DNA of 64,000 nt from Rhizobium sp. G21 (GCF_014158035.1 NZ_JACFXW010000001.1:186001-250000), one strand, 5' to 3'. Counted from the first letter of the stretch, positions 8,511 to 19,530 are shown. Translations and numbers: made by a program. The notes: generated by a model from the sequence alone, not told the origin.

Positions 8511-9299
8511 TTGAAGAGCACCCATTTTCGCGTGGCGCTTGCTCAGGTGACGACCGGCGCCGATGCAGACGTCGTCTGCGCCGCAGCGGCCGCGCAGCAG
8601 GCCGAGCTCATCGTTTTTCCGGAAATGTTCTCCAACGGCTATAGCCGGTTCGAACCCGACAGCCAAGCCTCCCGCAAGGCCTGGCTCGACGGGGCGGAAC
8701 CGCTGGATGGCGCTTATATCGCAGGTTTTCGAGACGTCGCCCGCAGGCGTCGACTGTCGATCGTGGCGACTTTTCTGGAACAGGGCGAAACCGCCCCCTT
8801 CAACGCCGCCGTACTGATTGATGCTGACGGCGAGATCGTCCTGCATCAGCGCAAGCGGCACATCTGCTTCTTCGATGTGCCCGAAACGGCCTGCGCGCCG
8901 GGCGATCGATCTTCAGTGGCGAGATTGAAGACGAGGGCCGGCGAGATCACTGTCGGCGTGATGATCTGCATGGATCGCGAATATCCCGAAGTCGGCGCCG
9001 ATCTGATCCGCCAGGGCGCCGACATCATCCTCGTACCCAACAGCAGCCCTTTGATCGACGATCCGACCGTCGGCGACGTCAGAGTTGCCGGCGTTCGCGC
9101 CATGGCTTTCCAATACGCCGCAGGCATCGCGGTGGCCAATTATCCTGCGCCGAAAGACGATGGCCATTCCTTCGCCGTCGATGGGCTCGGGCGGATCATC
9201 GCGATGGGCGGAGCCGAAACCGGTCTGGTGATCGCGGACTTCGACATCGAGGCTCTCAAGGCCGTCCAGCGACAGGAATGGTTTCGCCGGACCCGGTGA
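8511..9299 (+). CDS. Carbon-nitrogen hydrolase (nitrilase superfamily)
   Basis: Cytoplasmic amidase-type hydrolase of 262 residues with the Glu-Lys-Cys triad visible: E38 in VFPEMFSNGY, K115 in HQRKRHICFFD and C153 in VMICMDREYPE. The open frame reaches back to 8259, inside the lipoprotein gene, where the translation is only a shadow. The TTG at 8511 has GAGGAG 6 nt upstream and starts just before the first beta strand (RVALAQV), so it is the best start; GTG at 8475 is the alternative. The substrate cannot be predicted. It follows the Mla genes closely and may be cotranscribed. Confidence 0.8.
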   Translation: MKSTHFRVALAQVTTGADADVVCAAAAAQQAELIVFPEMFSNGYSRFEPDSQASRKAWLDGAEPLDGAYIAGFRDVARRRRLSIVATFLEQGETAPFNAAVLIDADGEIVLHQRKRHICFFDVPETACAPGDRSSVARLKTRAGEITVGVMICMDREYPEVGADLIRQGADIILVPNSSPLIDDPTVGDVRVAGVRAMAFQYAAGIAVANYPAPKDDGHSFAVDGLGRIIAMGGAETGLVIADFDIEALKAVQRQEWFRRTR

Positions 9300-9462
9300 A
9301 ACCTCGATGACGATGCAGTAAAGCGAGCATCGGTCACATTTATCGCCCGAATCTCGCCCATTCTCCGGCCGCCGCGGCGGCAGGATAGGAGCGGGGTTTG
9401 CAGACAGCGAGGGACGACCGCCCCGGAGCGGAAGGGGGCGACTGTGGCGCATCATCGTCGCC

Positions 9463-10137
9463 ATGATAGGGCGTCGTCGCTTCACGTTGAGCTTGACCTT
9501 GTCCGTCTGCGGCCATGCGACTGTTGCCGGCTTGTTGTTCTTTGGCGCCCATCAGCCTCCAGCGCCTGCGCCCGCCCGTGAAATTTCGGTCTCGCTGGTC
9601 GAGATCACGCCAGGCGTCCCGAACCGAGGGCCAAAGCGAATGAAAGCTCCGCCGCCGGTGAAGGTATCCGAGCCGGACGATCGCTCCACTCGGCCCATTC
9701 CGAACATCGCGCCCTCCAGGGAGAGGTTGCGCCCCTTCAACTCTCTCCATACGGCGCAGCATCTATACGCCACGGACGTCTTGTCCCGCCCCGACAACAT
9801 CCGGGCTCGCAAGGCTTTGCGCAGTCTGGCGTCCGACGACAGACGGATTGAGCTGTGCAATATCGAAGCGATGGAGCAATTGCGCCGGACCGGTAGAATC
9901 TCCGCCGAACTGGTCGCGCCCTATGCCTTTCAGGATCTGGCGCTTCACGCAGCGGAAATCGTCGCCGACGGTGCGGCGGTCAAAGCCGGGAATCGTTGGT
10001 TCAGGCTGCGCTACCGATGCGTGGTCGCGCGGATGGCGCAAGCGCCGTCCGAATTCGCTTTCGCGCTCGGCGACGCCATTCCCGAATCGGAATGGAGCGA
10101 GCACTTCCTCTCCGCAGGCACCGCGATCGACGAATGA
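9463..10137 (+). CDS. DUF930 domain-containing protein
   Basis: A 224-residue protein of unknown role. An N-terminal membrane segment (about residues 8-28) is followed by a proline-rich linker, a layout reminiscent of TonB. The C-terminal half contains CNIEAMEQLRRTGRISAELV and ends near FALGDAIPESEWSEHFL, which resembles the DUF930 family of Hyphomicrobiales. The family usually has a conserved cysteine before the EAMEQ helix, present here. No strong ribosome site precedes the ATG, so the start is provisional. It is convergent with the giant gene downstream. Confidence 0.65.
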   Translation: MIGRRRFTLSLTLSVCGHATVAGLLFFGAHQPPAPAPAREISVSLVEITPGVPNRGPKRMKAPPPVKVSEPDDRSTRPIPNIAPSRERLRPFNSLHTAQHLYATDVLSRPDNIRARKALRSLASDDRRIELCNIEAMEQLRRTGRISAELVAPYAFQDLALHAAEIVADGAAVKAGNRWFRLRYRCVVARMAQAPSEFAFALGDAIPESEWSEHFLSAGTAIDE

Positions 10138-10197
10138 TATCCGAATCGAAGAGGCCGCCCGGTTTCCCGAACGGCCCTTGTTCAAGTCGCTGCATAC

Positions 10198-13100
10198 TTA
10201 CGAGAAGCGGCCCGCCGCATGCGCCAGCATGGTGTAGACCTTGCCGGTGTCGGAGGTGAGGTAGCTCTGCGTCAGGGTCTTGTCGCGATCGTTGCGGGCG
10301 ACATCGTTCAGCAGTTTCTCGAAATCGTCGATGTAGCGGTCGACGGCCGAGCGGAACTCCGGCTCGCGATCATATTTGCGTTTGATCTCGTCGAAGGTCT
10401 GCTGGCCCTTCAACGTGTAGAGCCGACGGGTGAACACGTCACGCTCGCCGCGGTGATAGCGACGCCAGAGATCGACCGAGGCTTCATGGTCGATGGCGCG
10501 GGCGATGTCGACCGACAACGAATTCAGTGATTCCACCACCTGCCGCGGATTGCGGTTTTCGACGCGCGAGGCGGCCGGGGGCGCGGTGCGGGTGTCGGCT
10601 TCCGCTTCGTCGCGGGAGGCGTTGCGCAGCAGATCGCTGATCCAGCCCTGGCCTTCTTCCCGACGCGCCGTCGGCTGGGCGGGAGCAGGGCGCTCCTCGC
10701 GCGGAGCCGAGGGACGATTGAGCGGATCGACACCGAGGCTGCCGCGCAGACCGAGCGGCTCGCGGGACGGCGCGGACACGCGGCTCTCCTGGCGCGGGGT
10801 CGAAGCGAGAGGGATCGACGGGCGCTCCGCCGCCGGTTGCGCTTCGGCGCGACGCGGCTCTATCGCCGGCTGGGGCCGGCTCGCTTGCGGGGTCGCCGGC
10901 TGACGCGCTTCGGTCGGGCGCTGTTGCGGCTGCGGCTGCGGCGGCGTCGCCATGCGCTGAGGCTCCGAACGCGCCGTTTCGATCGCCGCGGGCGGCTGGG
11001 CCGGGGCCGTTGCGCGGGGAGGAGCCTGATAGGCAGGCTGCGTGTCGACGCGGGCCGGCTGGTAGGCGACCGGCTGCGCTTCCACGCGCTGCGCCTGATA
11101 GACGGGTTGCGGCTCTACGCGCGGCGCGGGCTCCTGGCGGGCCGGACGCGGCGTTTCGAAATGCGATGCGGAGACGCCGATGATGCCGGTCAGCTCCTGC
11201 AGGGCGCGGACCTGTTCGGCCACGGCCTTGCGCATCTGGGCGGCGTTCTCCTTGGCTTCTTCCGGCAGGTCGAAGGCGCCGCGCTTGAGTTCGGCGCGGG
11301 TGTCGGTCAGTTCGCGGCGGATCTCGCCGGCGGTGCGGCGGATCTCGTCGGTGGCGCCGGCGAAGCGGTTGATCGAATCCTCGATCGCAGCCTGAAGCGC
11401 CTGGCGCATGTCTTCGGCGGTCGCCGTCGAGCGGGCGCCGGTTTCGCCGAGCATGCGGTCGACATCGGCGAGCGAGCCGGATACGGCGCCCCGCAATTTA
11501 CCGGCCACCTGATCGGCCTGTTCGCTGGCCTTTCCGAGCGCGGTCTCGACCGAACGGGCCGCTTCCTGCGCCGCGGCGCCGACGGTGCCGCGCAGCGCGT
11601 TGGCCATCTGGTCGGCGCGCTGTTCGGCTTCGCCGAGCACACGGCCGATATCGGCGAACGAGGTCTGGATGCCGGTGCGCACGGTGTTGGTCACCTGGCC
11701 GGCGCGGTTTTCGGCGCGGTCGAAGGCGGCTTCCACCAGACCGGACACCGAGCGCATGGTGTTCTCGATGTCTTCGGAGCGACGGACGAGGCCGACGGCC
11801 AGCGCCTGCAGCGCTTCCTCGCGTTCGGCGAGCGTCGACACCAGGTTGGACTGCGCCGCGCCCAGCAGGTTCGAGGCCTGGCCGAGCACCTTGGAGTGAT
11901 CGTCGAAGCGTCCCACCAGCGCGCCGATCTGACCGAGCGTGTCGTTGGAGACCGAGGAAAGCCTTTCGGCATTGCCTTCCAGCAGGCGCGCCGCCGCGTT
12001 GACCGAATCCGAGGCGCGGGTCGCGCTCTCGGTGAAGCGGTCGGCGGTGCCGGTCAGAGTCTCGTCGATCGCGCCGAGGTTGGCGGCGGCTTCGGCCACC
12101 AGTTGCTTGAGGCCGGCATTGCTCTGGCCGAGCGCGTCGATGAGGCCGAGGGCGGTGGAGCGCAGCGACTGCTCGCTGTCGCCGAGCGCGCGAGCGGCTT
12201 CCTGCGTGCGGCTGGAAATGGCGTCCACCAGCGCGGCGTTCTCGCCTCGCAGCAGGGCCGCGCCCTGTTCGGCGGCGCTGCGGATGTCTTCCGCTGCCGT
12301 CTGACCCAAGCTCTGCAGGCTCTCGGCCGCCGGCCGCGCCTTTTCCTCGATCAGGCGGTTGAGTTCGGCCGAGCGGGCGGCCAGCATGGAGTTCAGCTCG
12401 CGGGTGCGATCGTCGAGCGTCGTGCGGATCGCCTCGTTGCGGGCGGCCAGCGCCTGCTCCGCCGAGGTGAGGCTCTGGCTGATCGCGGCGCCGTCGTTCA
12501 TCACCTTCTGCTGCGCCGCGCCCACCTGTTCGGCGAACTGGCTGGCGTTGCGGGCGAAACTGCTGGTCAGCGAGTCGGTCTGCGTGGCGAGCTTGCCCGT
12601 GAAGGTTTCGGCTTCGCCGGCGATGCGGCCGGTGAAAGCCTCGGCGTCGTGGACGAGCTTGCTCGCGAAGCTTTCGGTCTCGGTCGCCAGCTTGCCGGTG
12701 AAGGCGTCGGCGCCGGAGGCGAGCTTGCCGGCATAGGCGTCGGCTTCCGACACCATCCGGTCCGAGAACCGATCCGCCTCGCTGGAGAGACGCGCGCTGA
12801 TGAGTTGCGCGTCACCGGTGAGCCGGGTGGCGAACTGATCGGCGTTGCTCTGCACGGTGCTGGCGAAGCTCTCGGCTTCTTCGGTGAGGCGGCTCGAGAA
12901 GCCGGCGCTGCGCGCGGCCATCTCGTCGGCATATTCGAAAGTCTTGCCGGAGATCTGGTCGATCGCCCGCCGCGCTTCGTCGTCCATCGATTGCGCGGCG
13001 TCGATGACGGCGGAACGGAGGGTGGAGGCGAGGCCGGACGCTTTGCCGTCTATGGTGCGCGACACGTTTTCGAGACCGATCGTCAGCGCGCGGTCCATCG

Positions 13101-16100
13101 TCTCCAGCCGTTCGTCGAGATGCGCCGTATGGCTTTCGAGCGTTTCGAGATCCGGCTCGCGCCGGTTTCGGTGACGCGGTCGAAGGACTGGATCTGCGTT
13201 TCGATCAACGAGCCCAGTTTCACGCCGGCTTCGTCGATGGTCTGGGCGAAGCGGCCGGCGTCGTCGCGGATGCCGGTCTCCAGGCGGTCGAAGCTGGTGA
13301 GGATGCGGCCGCCGGTCTCGTCGAAGCGGCTCGACACCGTCTCCAGCGCGCCGTCGATTCGCTGGCTGAAGGTTTCGGCGACATTGGCGATTTCCGCCGC
13401 TCTTTCGCCGAAGCGATCACTGAGAGCCTGCGTGGAGCGGTTCATCGACTGGTCGAGATCCTCGGAGGCCGTCGCGATCGCCTGCTTCAGCGCATTTTCG
13501 CGTTCTTCGAGCTTCATGTCCAGCATCATGATGTTGGACAGCATCGAGGCCGCGCCGCTTTCGAGCCGTTCGTCGATCGACACGGTCGAGGCTTCGATGG
13601 TTTCCTGCAGCGCCTGTCGATGGGCGGAAATCTGCGCCGACAGGCGCTCCGCCATTTCGTTGAGCGTCAGCGTGCTGTCGTTCAGCGTATCGCGGATGGC
13701 GCCATGGCTGAGTTCGACGCCGGCGTTCAGATTGGACAGGGCCGAGAGGAACTGGTCGTCGAGCGACTGCGCCACCCCTTCCACGGCGCGGATCATCGAG
13801 TCCTGCCGTTCGGCGAGACCGCTTTCCAGACGTTCGGTCGCGCCGGTCAGCGCCTGACGCAGAGAAGCTTCGCCCTGGCTCAGCGTGGCGTCGAGACGCT
13901 CGATATGGCCGAGCACGGCGTTGGAGCCGCGCTGGAAGCGCTTGTCCAGCGCTTCGCCGGACTGCTCGAGAGCCTGGATCAGAATCTCCTGCCGCAGCGA
14001 CAATTCGCCGTCGAGGCGGCTCGTCGAGACTTCGATCGCCTCGCGCATAGACTGTTCGCGCGCCTCCAGCGTCATGTCGAGCGACATGATGTTGGACAGC
14101 AGGTCCGTCGCGCCGCTGTCCATCTTTTCGCCGATGGTGCGCGCGGTGGCGTCGAGCGATTGCAGCAGGCTCTCCTGGCGCTGGGCGAGATCATGGTCCA
14201 GTCGACCCGTCGACTCCGCGATCGTTTGGCGAAGCTCAGCTTCGCGCTCGCCGAGCCTCGCGTCGAACTGATCCACGGAAGAGGAGATGGCCGCCGCGCC
14301 CGTGTCCAGCCGCTCGCCGATCGCGCGCGTCGTCGCGTCCAGCGTCTGCGCCAGGCCTTCCTGACGGCGGGCGAGATCGCCGTCCAGCCGGGCGGCGGAG
14401 GATTCGATCGCGTCGCGCAGCGAAGCTTCGCGGGCTTCGAGCGTCATGTCCACCGACATGATGTTGGAAAGAAGATCGGCCGCGCCGGTGTCGAGCCGTT
14501 CGCCGATCGCCCGCGACGTCGCATCGAGAGACTGGACGAAGGTTTCCTGGCGGCGGGCGAGATCGCTGTCGACGCGCTCCACCGAGTCGGAAATCGTCTG
14601 CGTCAACGCGATTTCGCGCGCGCCGAGTTTGGCGTCGAACTGGTCGATCGACGTCGCAATGGCCGAGACGCCGGCGTCGAGCCGGTCGTTGATTGTCCGC
14701 GACGTCGCGTCCAGCGACTGGACGAGGCTCTGCTGATGCAGGCCGAGCTCGCTTTCGAAGCGATTACTCGCCGCGGCCACGGCGTCGCGTAGAGCCGCCT
14801 CGCGCTCTTCGAGTTTCATGTCCAGCATCATGATGTTGGACAGCATGTTGGCCGCGCCGGTTTCCAGCCGTTCGTCGATCGAATGGGCGGAGGCGTCGAC
14901 CGTGTCGCGCAGAGCGTCGCGGTGCGACGCGATCTGGGCGATCAGCCGTTCGGCGGTTTCTTCGAGCGTCAGGCCGCTTTGGCCGAGCGTCTGGCGCAAA
15001 GCGTCATGGCTGCGCTCGACATCGGCGTTGAGCCCGCCCACGGTGGCGATCAGGCGCTCGTCGAGCGACTGGGCGAGATTTTCGATCGCGGTGGCGAGGC
15101 TCGCTTCGCGTTGCGCCAGCGTGTCTTCGATCTTACGGGCATTGGCGTTGAGCGCCATGGCGCTCGCCTGCATGCGGCTGTCGAGCGAATCCGCGGTCGC
15201 GTCCAGCACCTGGCGCAGGCTGCGCTCGCGCTCGGCGATCTTGTCGGAAAAGCTGCCGGCGCTGGATTCGAAATCGGTCGCGCTGCGGGACAGCGCATCC
15301 TTCAGCTGGCCGGTGGTCTGCTCCACCGACGAGGTCAGCGAATCGGTGGCGCCGTCCACCGCCGAGGTCAGTTTCTGGGTGGATTGCTCCACGACCTCGC
15401 GCAGACGGCTTTCGCCGTCCTCGAACGACATTTCCAGCATGCTCGCGCCCATGGCGATGCTGGCGCCGATTCCGGTGGCTTGTTCGTTGATGGTGTCGTC
15501 GAGCTGCTTGCGGCCTTCTTCCAGCGCGACGGTGATCGCGTTGGAGCGGTCTTCCAGCGTCTGGCGGATCAGGTCGTGGGTGGTGGCGAGCTGGATGCCG
15601 AGATCGGCGCCGCCGTTTTCAAGCGCTTCGGAGATGTCGCGCACGCCCTGTTCGATCGCGCCCTGCACGAAGCGGGCGCTTTCCTGGGACGAGGTCGCGA
15701 TGCGGTTCGCGCCGTCGCCGAGCGTCTGCTCGATTTCGCCCGTCAGCTCGCGCAGCGTCTCGTCGATCCGCTTCTGATGCTCGCCGTAGACGGCGGCGAT
15801 GGTGATGGCGTTTTCGCCGAGCGTCTTGGCGAGCCGCGAGCGGGCGTCTTCGGATGCGCCGGTGATCAGTTCGGAGCCGCGCGTCATTGCGGTGTCCAGA
15901 CGCTGCTGGTTGTCGGCGAGCGTCCGTTCGATCGCCTGACCCTTTTCGTCGAGCATGCGGGCCAGATGCTCCGGCGTCGAGCCGATGGCGTTTTCGATGC
16001 GGGCTCCGCCTTCGGCCAGCGACTTCTCCAGCCGTTCGCCGCCGGTGGCGACCGCGGTTTCGATGCGCGCGGCGCTGTCGGCCAGCGACCGTTCGAGGCT

Positions 16101-18133
16101 GGAGCCGCGTCCGTCGATCAGATCGGAGAGGCGGCGTTCGCCGTCGCCGATGGTCTCGGATATGGTTTTTCGGTCTTGTCGAAGGCGGAGATCAGCGCGC
16201 CCGAGCGTTCGGACAACAGCGCGCCGAGACGCTGCTCGCCGCCCGACAGCGTCTGGTCGAGCTTGCGATTGGTTTCGTCGAACGCCGCCGCAATTCCCGA
16301 CGAACGGTCGTCGAGCAGGCTCGACATGCGATCATGGCCGGTGGAGATGGCGGTTTCGATCGCCTGGGTGCGTTCGGCGATCTTCTGCGCCAGAGCGTCG
16401 GCGCGCGCGCCGAAGCCGCTGTCGAGTTCCTGATTGGCGCGGCCGATGACCTGGGTGATGTCGCCGACCTTGGCGTCGAGGGCGGTCTCGATGACCTCCT
16501 GGCCCGCGCCGAGCGCCGTCTCGATGGCCACGGCCTGCCCCATGAAGGATTGGGCGATCCGTTCGAGCGAGGATTCCAGCGTGCTGGACAGCGCGTCCTG
16601 GCCCTGGCCGAGCGCCTTGTTGATGCGGGTGAGGCTTTCGTTGAGCTTGGCGTCGAGCGAGCCGCTGCGTTTGTCGAAGGCGTCGGCGAATTCGCCGAGC
16701 CGGCCGTCGAAGGCCGACGACACCTGGTCGACCGAAGACTTGAGACGCTCGTCGAGGAAGGCGGTGCGGACGTCGAGATCCATGATCGCATCGTCGGCCG
16801 TCGTCTTGAGCGCCTGGCGGAAGCTCTGATTCTTCTGGTCCAGCGTCGCGTTCAGCGATTTCAGCATCGATTCCAGCGAATTGCTGATGACGCCGCCGCT
16901 GTTGGTCAGCGTCTCGTTGATCTGCCGGGTGCGGGCGATCAGCGTCTCGTTGAGCTGCCGGGTGCGGTCGGCGAGCGCCGCGTTCAATTTCTCCGTTGTG
17001 GCGTCCACCATCGAGGCGCGTGTCTCGAATTCGGACAACAGCTTGTTGCCGCGCTCGTTGATCGTCACGCCCAGCGTTTCGATGCGGGTGTCGAATTCCT
17101 CGGTCAGCGCCAGGCCGGAGGTTTCGAGCGCGCCGACCAGTTCTTCGGTCTTCTTGGACAGGACCGAGCCGATCGTATTGGCGACATTGCCGCTCTTCTG
17201 CATGATGATCGCGGCTTGGGTGTCGATCATCTGGGCGACGGCTTCGCCCGACGTGGCGATGTTCTTGGCGATGGTCAGGCTGGCGCTGGCGAGTTCGTCG
17301 CGGAGCAGGTCCTGTGCGCCGGTGATCGAGGACCGCACGCGCTCGGCATGGCCGATGATCGCCTCGCGCTCGCTGCCGAGTTCCTGCACCAGGCTGCGGA
17401 CGCGCAGTTCGTTGTCGCTGTAGCTGCGTTCGAGAGCGTTCACTTCGGAATGCACCAGCGTTTCGAGTTCGGAAGCGCGCGCGATCGTGCGCTCGATGCC
17501 CTCGTTCATGGCCGAGACTTCGCGACGCACAGCCTGGCCGACGGTCATGATGCGCTCGGCGGCGATGTTTTCCGGCTCGGCCAGTCTGAGGGCGACTTCG
17601 GCCATCGAGCGGGCGGCGTTCTTGAGTTCCTGCGCCCGCGCGATCATCGAGGCGAAGGCGAAGAAGATCATGATCGGGAAGAGGATGCCGATCAATGTCG
17701 CCAAGGCGCCCGGAATGGCGCCGAGATCGCGCAGAGACGAGATCTGCCAGATTTCCGGCGCGTAGAGAAAATGCGCGGCGACCAGCCCCAGAATGACCCA
17801 GAGCGCGGAAATGGCCGCGGCGATCCGCATGGGCGATTTCGAGCGCGGCGTGTCGAAGCCGCGGGTGAGGGCGGCCGAAGCCGTGGGAAGGGGATCGTTG
17901 GCGGGGCGGTGAGAGGGCGCTCTCGGCGCGGGCTCCGGGCCGAGCGAACGCGCATTGTCCGCCTTGCGCTGCTGCGCAGTCTTCCCGGTCTGGTTTGCAA
18001 CGTCGGACACACGGCTCTCCCGCTTTTGCGGCTGCGTTCCGGAATGGTCGTCCTGAAAGTCGATCGCCAGGGCCTCTTCCAACGCCCTGTAGGCGTTTTC
18101 CGACACGGCGTCGTTTTCGCTCTTAATCGTCAT
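10198..18133 (-). CDS. Giant coiled-coil membrane protein, growth pole ring (GPR/RgsE)-like; frame broken twice
   Basis: Three overlapping minus-strand frames (18133-16118, 15956-13083, 13098-10198) form one gene. Adding one base in T5 at 16166-16170 and one beside 13149 gives exactly 2,646 codons, 2,645 residues. Order: basic/Pro cytoplasmic N-terminus; two membrane helices at about 104-124 and 139-163; about 2,150 residues of amphipathic helix; nine tandem 62-residue repeats at about 1017-1574; eleven 11-residue repeats at about 1753-1873; a Pro/Gln-rich linker at about 2324-2491; a compact C-terminal domain of about 115 residues (SVDLWRRYHRGERDVFTRRL). This matches Agrobacterium GPR, a ~2,100-residue apolipoprotein-like protein forming a ring at the growing pole. 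The product is probably structural and required for polar growth. Assignment rests on architecture; no alignment was run. Confidence 0.8.
12517..12879 (-). repeat. Eleven consecutive 11-residue (33-bp) repeats in the GPR-like protein
   Basis: Reading from 12879 downward, the protein divides into eleven units of 11 residues, for example GADAFTGKLAT, ETESFASKLVH, DAEAFTGRIAG and EAETFTGKLAT. The pattern is acidic start, aromatic at position 5, basic at 8 and hydrophobic at 9. An 11-residue period is the hendecad of apolipoprotein A-type helices and gives a nearly straight amphipathic stripe. Confidence 0.8.
13413..15086 (-). repeat. Nine tandem 62-residue (186-bp) repeats in the GPR-like protein
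   Basis: Starting at 15086 and reading down, the translation divides without gaps into nine 62-residue units ending at 13413. Units begin IENLAQSLDERL, VDASAHSIDERL, LDATSRTINDRL, LDATSRAIGERL, LDATTRAIGERL, LDATARTIGEKM, LEQSGEALDKRF, VEGVAQSLDDQF and IEASTVSIDERL. Alternate units share LLSNIM or MLSNIM plus LDMKLEERE, so DNA words recur at 372 bp (14073, 14445, 14817) and 558 bp (13515 to 14073). 62 equals five hendecads plus one heptad. Confidence 0.88.
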
Positions 18134-18562
18134 TCCGAACTGCCTCGTTTTACTACCTCGCCGCGGCCGCTCCGAGCGGAAGCGAAACGTCGAGGCCCTG
18201 TATCCGATCCGGAGATTGTCGCATGCCGCGCCTCATGCGGCGATGGATGCGCTTCCCGGGACCGTCACTTTCGCGGCCGCTGGTTAAGGACGGCCTTTTT
18301 ACCCACGTTACGTAGTGGCACAGAAGCCGTTTTGATACAATCACTTGTGGGGAAGCTCCGCGCAAGGTTGAGGAGATATTAACGACAATTTTGCCGCGCC
18401 CGCTCAAAAAACCAAGCGTTTAGGCGCGTTTAGATATCGTTAACCATCTTTGCAGAATGCCTTCCCTGAAAACGCCCCAATTAAGCGTTCTTGCGTCCAT
18501 CGCTGCGACACTGCCGATCATAAGAAAACTCGCATGTGTCACAAACAAACAAGAACAGGGAA
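18134..18562. promoter_or_regulatory. Divergent GPR-like / Hpt promoter region with CtrA-like boxes
   Basis: This 429-bp intergenic region has no supportable gene. At 18429-18444 it contains TTTA-N7-TTAAC, one mismatch from the CtrA consensus TTAA-N7-TTAAC. A weaker TTAA-N7-TTTGC lies at 18379-18394. CtrA is the master cell-cycle regulator of this order, and both flanking genes are plausible cell-cycle functions. Binding is inferred from the motif only. Confidence 0.4.
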
Positions 18563-18937
18563 ATGAACATGGCAGCCGCATCCGTCGCCTTCGAAGCCCC
18601 CGACAACTACGCCTCCGTCGCGCCTTCGCGGGCTCGCCCCATCGATCTCGTCCATCTGGCGCGCCAGACGTCGGGCGACAAGAACCTCGAGCTCGAAGTC
18701 CTCAACATCTTCGCCCGCCAGGCGCGTAACTGCATGGCGGAACTGTCGTCGTCGGCAAACGACAATCGCTCGGCCATCGCGCACCGCCTCAAGGGCGCCG
18801 CGCTCGCCATCGGCGCCTTCAGCGTCTCCACCGTCGCCGAGAAGGTCGAACATGACGCCGACGACGCCGCGGCGCTCGCCATGCTCGGCGCAGCCGTCAT
18901 CGAAGCCGAAAATTTCATTCTCAAGCTGTCGCGTTGA
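18563..18937 (+). CDS. Hpt (histidine phosphotransfer) domain protein
   Basis: Small stand-alone phosphotransfer protein of 124 residues, expected to relay phosphate between a hybrid kinase and a response regulator. The phospho-accepting histidine is H74 in AHRLKGAALAIGA, the H-x-L-K-G core of Hpt domains. The following ALAIGAFSVSTVAEKVEHDA forms the expected helix with a small-residue face. The ATG at 18563 follows CAGGGAA; an in-frame GTG at 18536 is weaker. No kinase or receiver gene is adjacent, so partners are unknown. Its divergent placement from the GPR-like gene suggests a cell-cycle link, which is inference. Confidence 0.82.
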   Translation: MNMAAASVAFEAPDNYASVAPSRARPIDLVHLARQTSGDKNLELEVLNIFARQARNCMAELSSSANDNRSAIAHRLKGAALAIGAFSVSTVAEKVEHDADDAAALAMLGAAVIEAENFILKLSR

Positions 18938-18977
18938 TCTCCCCGGGCTTTCTCAGCCGTTGTTGACGCATTTCTGA

Positions 18978-19346
<369 letters not shown>

Positions 19347-19365
19347 CGGCGTTCCGGAGTCCGGC

Positions 19366-19403
19366 AAAAAAATGCCTCGCTCGACGGTGAAGGCGAGCGA
19401 GGC
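19366..19403 (-). terminator. Intrinsic terminator, minus strand
   Basis: The hairpin at 19374-19403 has an 8-9 bp GC-rich stem and, read on the minus strand, is followed by seven T residues. It also lies 27 bp after the ferredoxin stop on the plus strand, but there no T run follows, so it is directional to the minus strand. Confidence 0.7.
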
Positions 19404-19530
19404 AAGTAAGACGCATCGTCAAACAGGCGAGGGAGGAGACACCTGTTGCCACTCCAATGCGTCGGGGAAACCACACATGACACCGTAAGGAAGGCTGCTC
19501 TACGCTGCGACCGCTTCGACCTGTTCAGTG
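19366..19530 (-). ncRNA. Candidate small RNA ending in an intrinsic terminator
   Basis: On the minus strand a stem GCCTCGCT/AGCGAGGC (19374-19403) is followed by a run of T (19366-19372), a typical intrinsic terminator. No supportable minus-strand CDS ends between it and the DUF922 gene, whose stop is 273 bp upstream. The intervening DNA contains a plausible promoter-like TTGAAC with an AT-rich stretch around 19535-19565. Either an sRNA of about 150 nt or a long 3' trailer of the DUF922 gene would explain it. Boundaries are approximate. Confidence 0.3.

Noticed and set aside
13413-15086. CRISPR or satellite-like DNA array
   Set aside because: The 186-bp units are coding, divergent and in frame, with no unique spacers.
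10837-18382. Very long plus-strand open frames (1,006 and 831 codons) opposite the GPR-like gene
   Set aside because: Their translations are rich in Arg, Gly, Ala and Phe with no domain, as expected from the antisense of a GC-rich, repetitive coding frame; the minus-strand protein has clear architecture and repeats.
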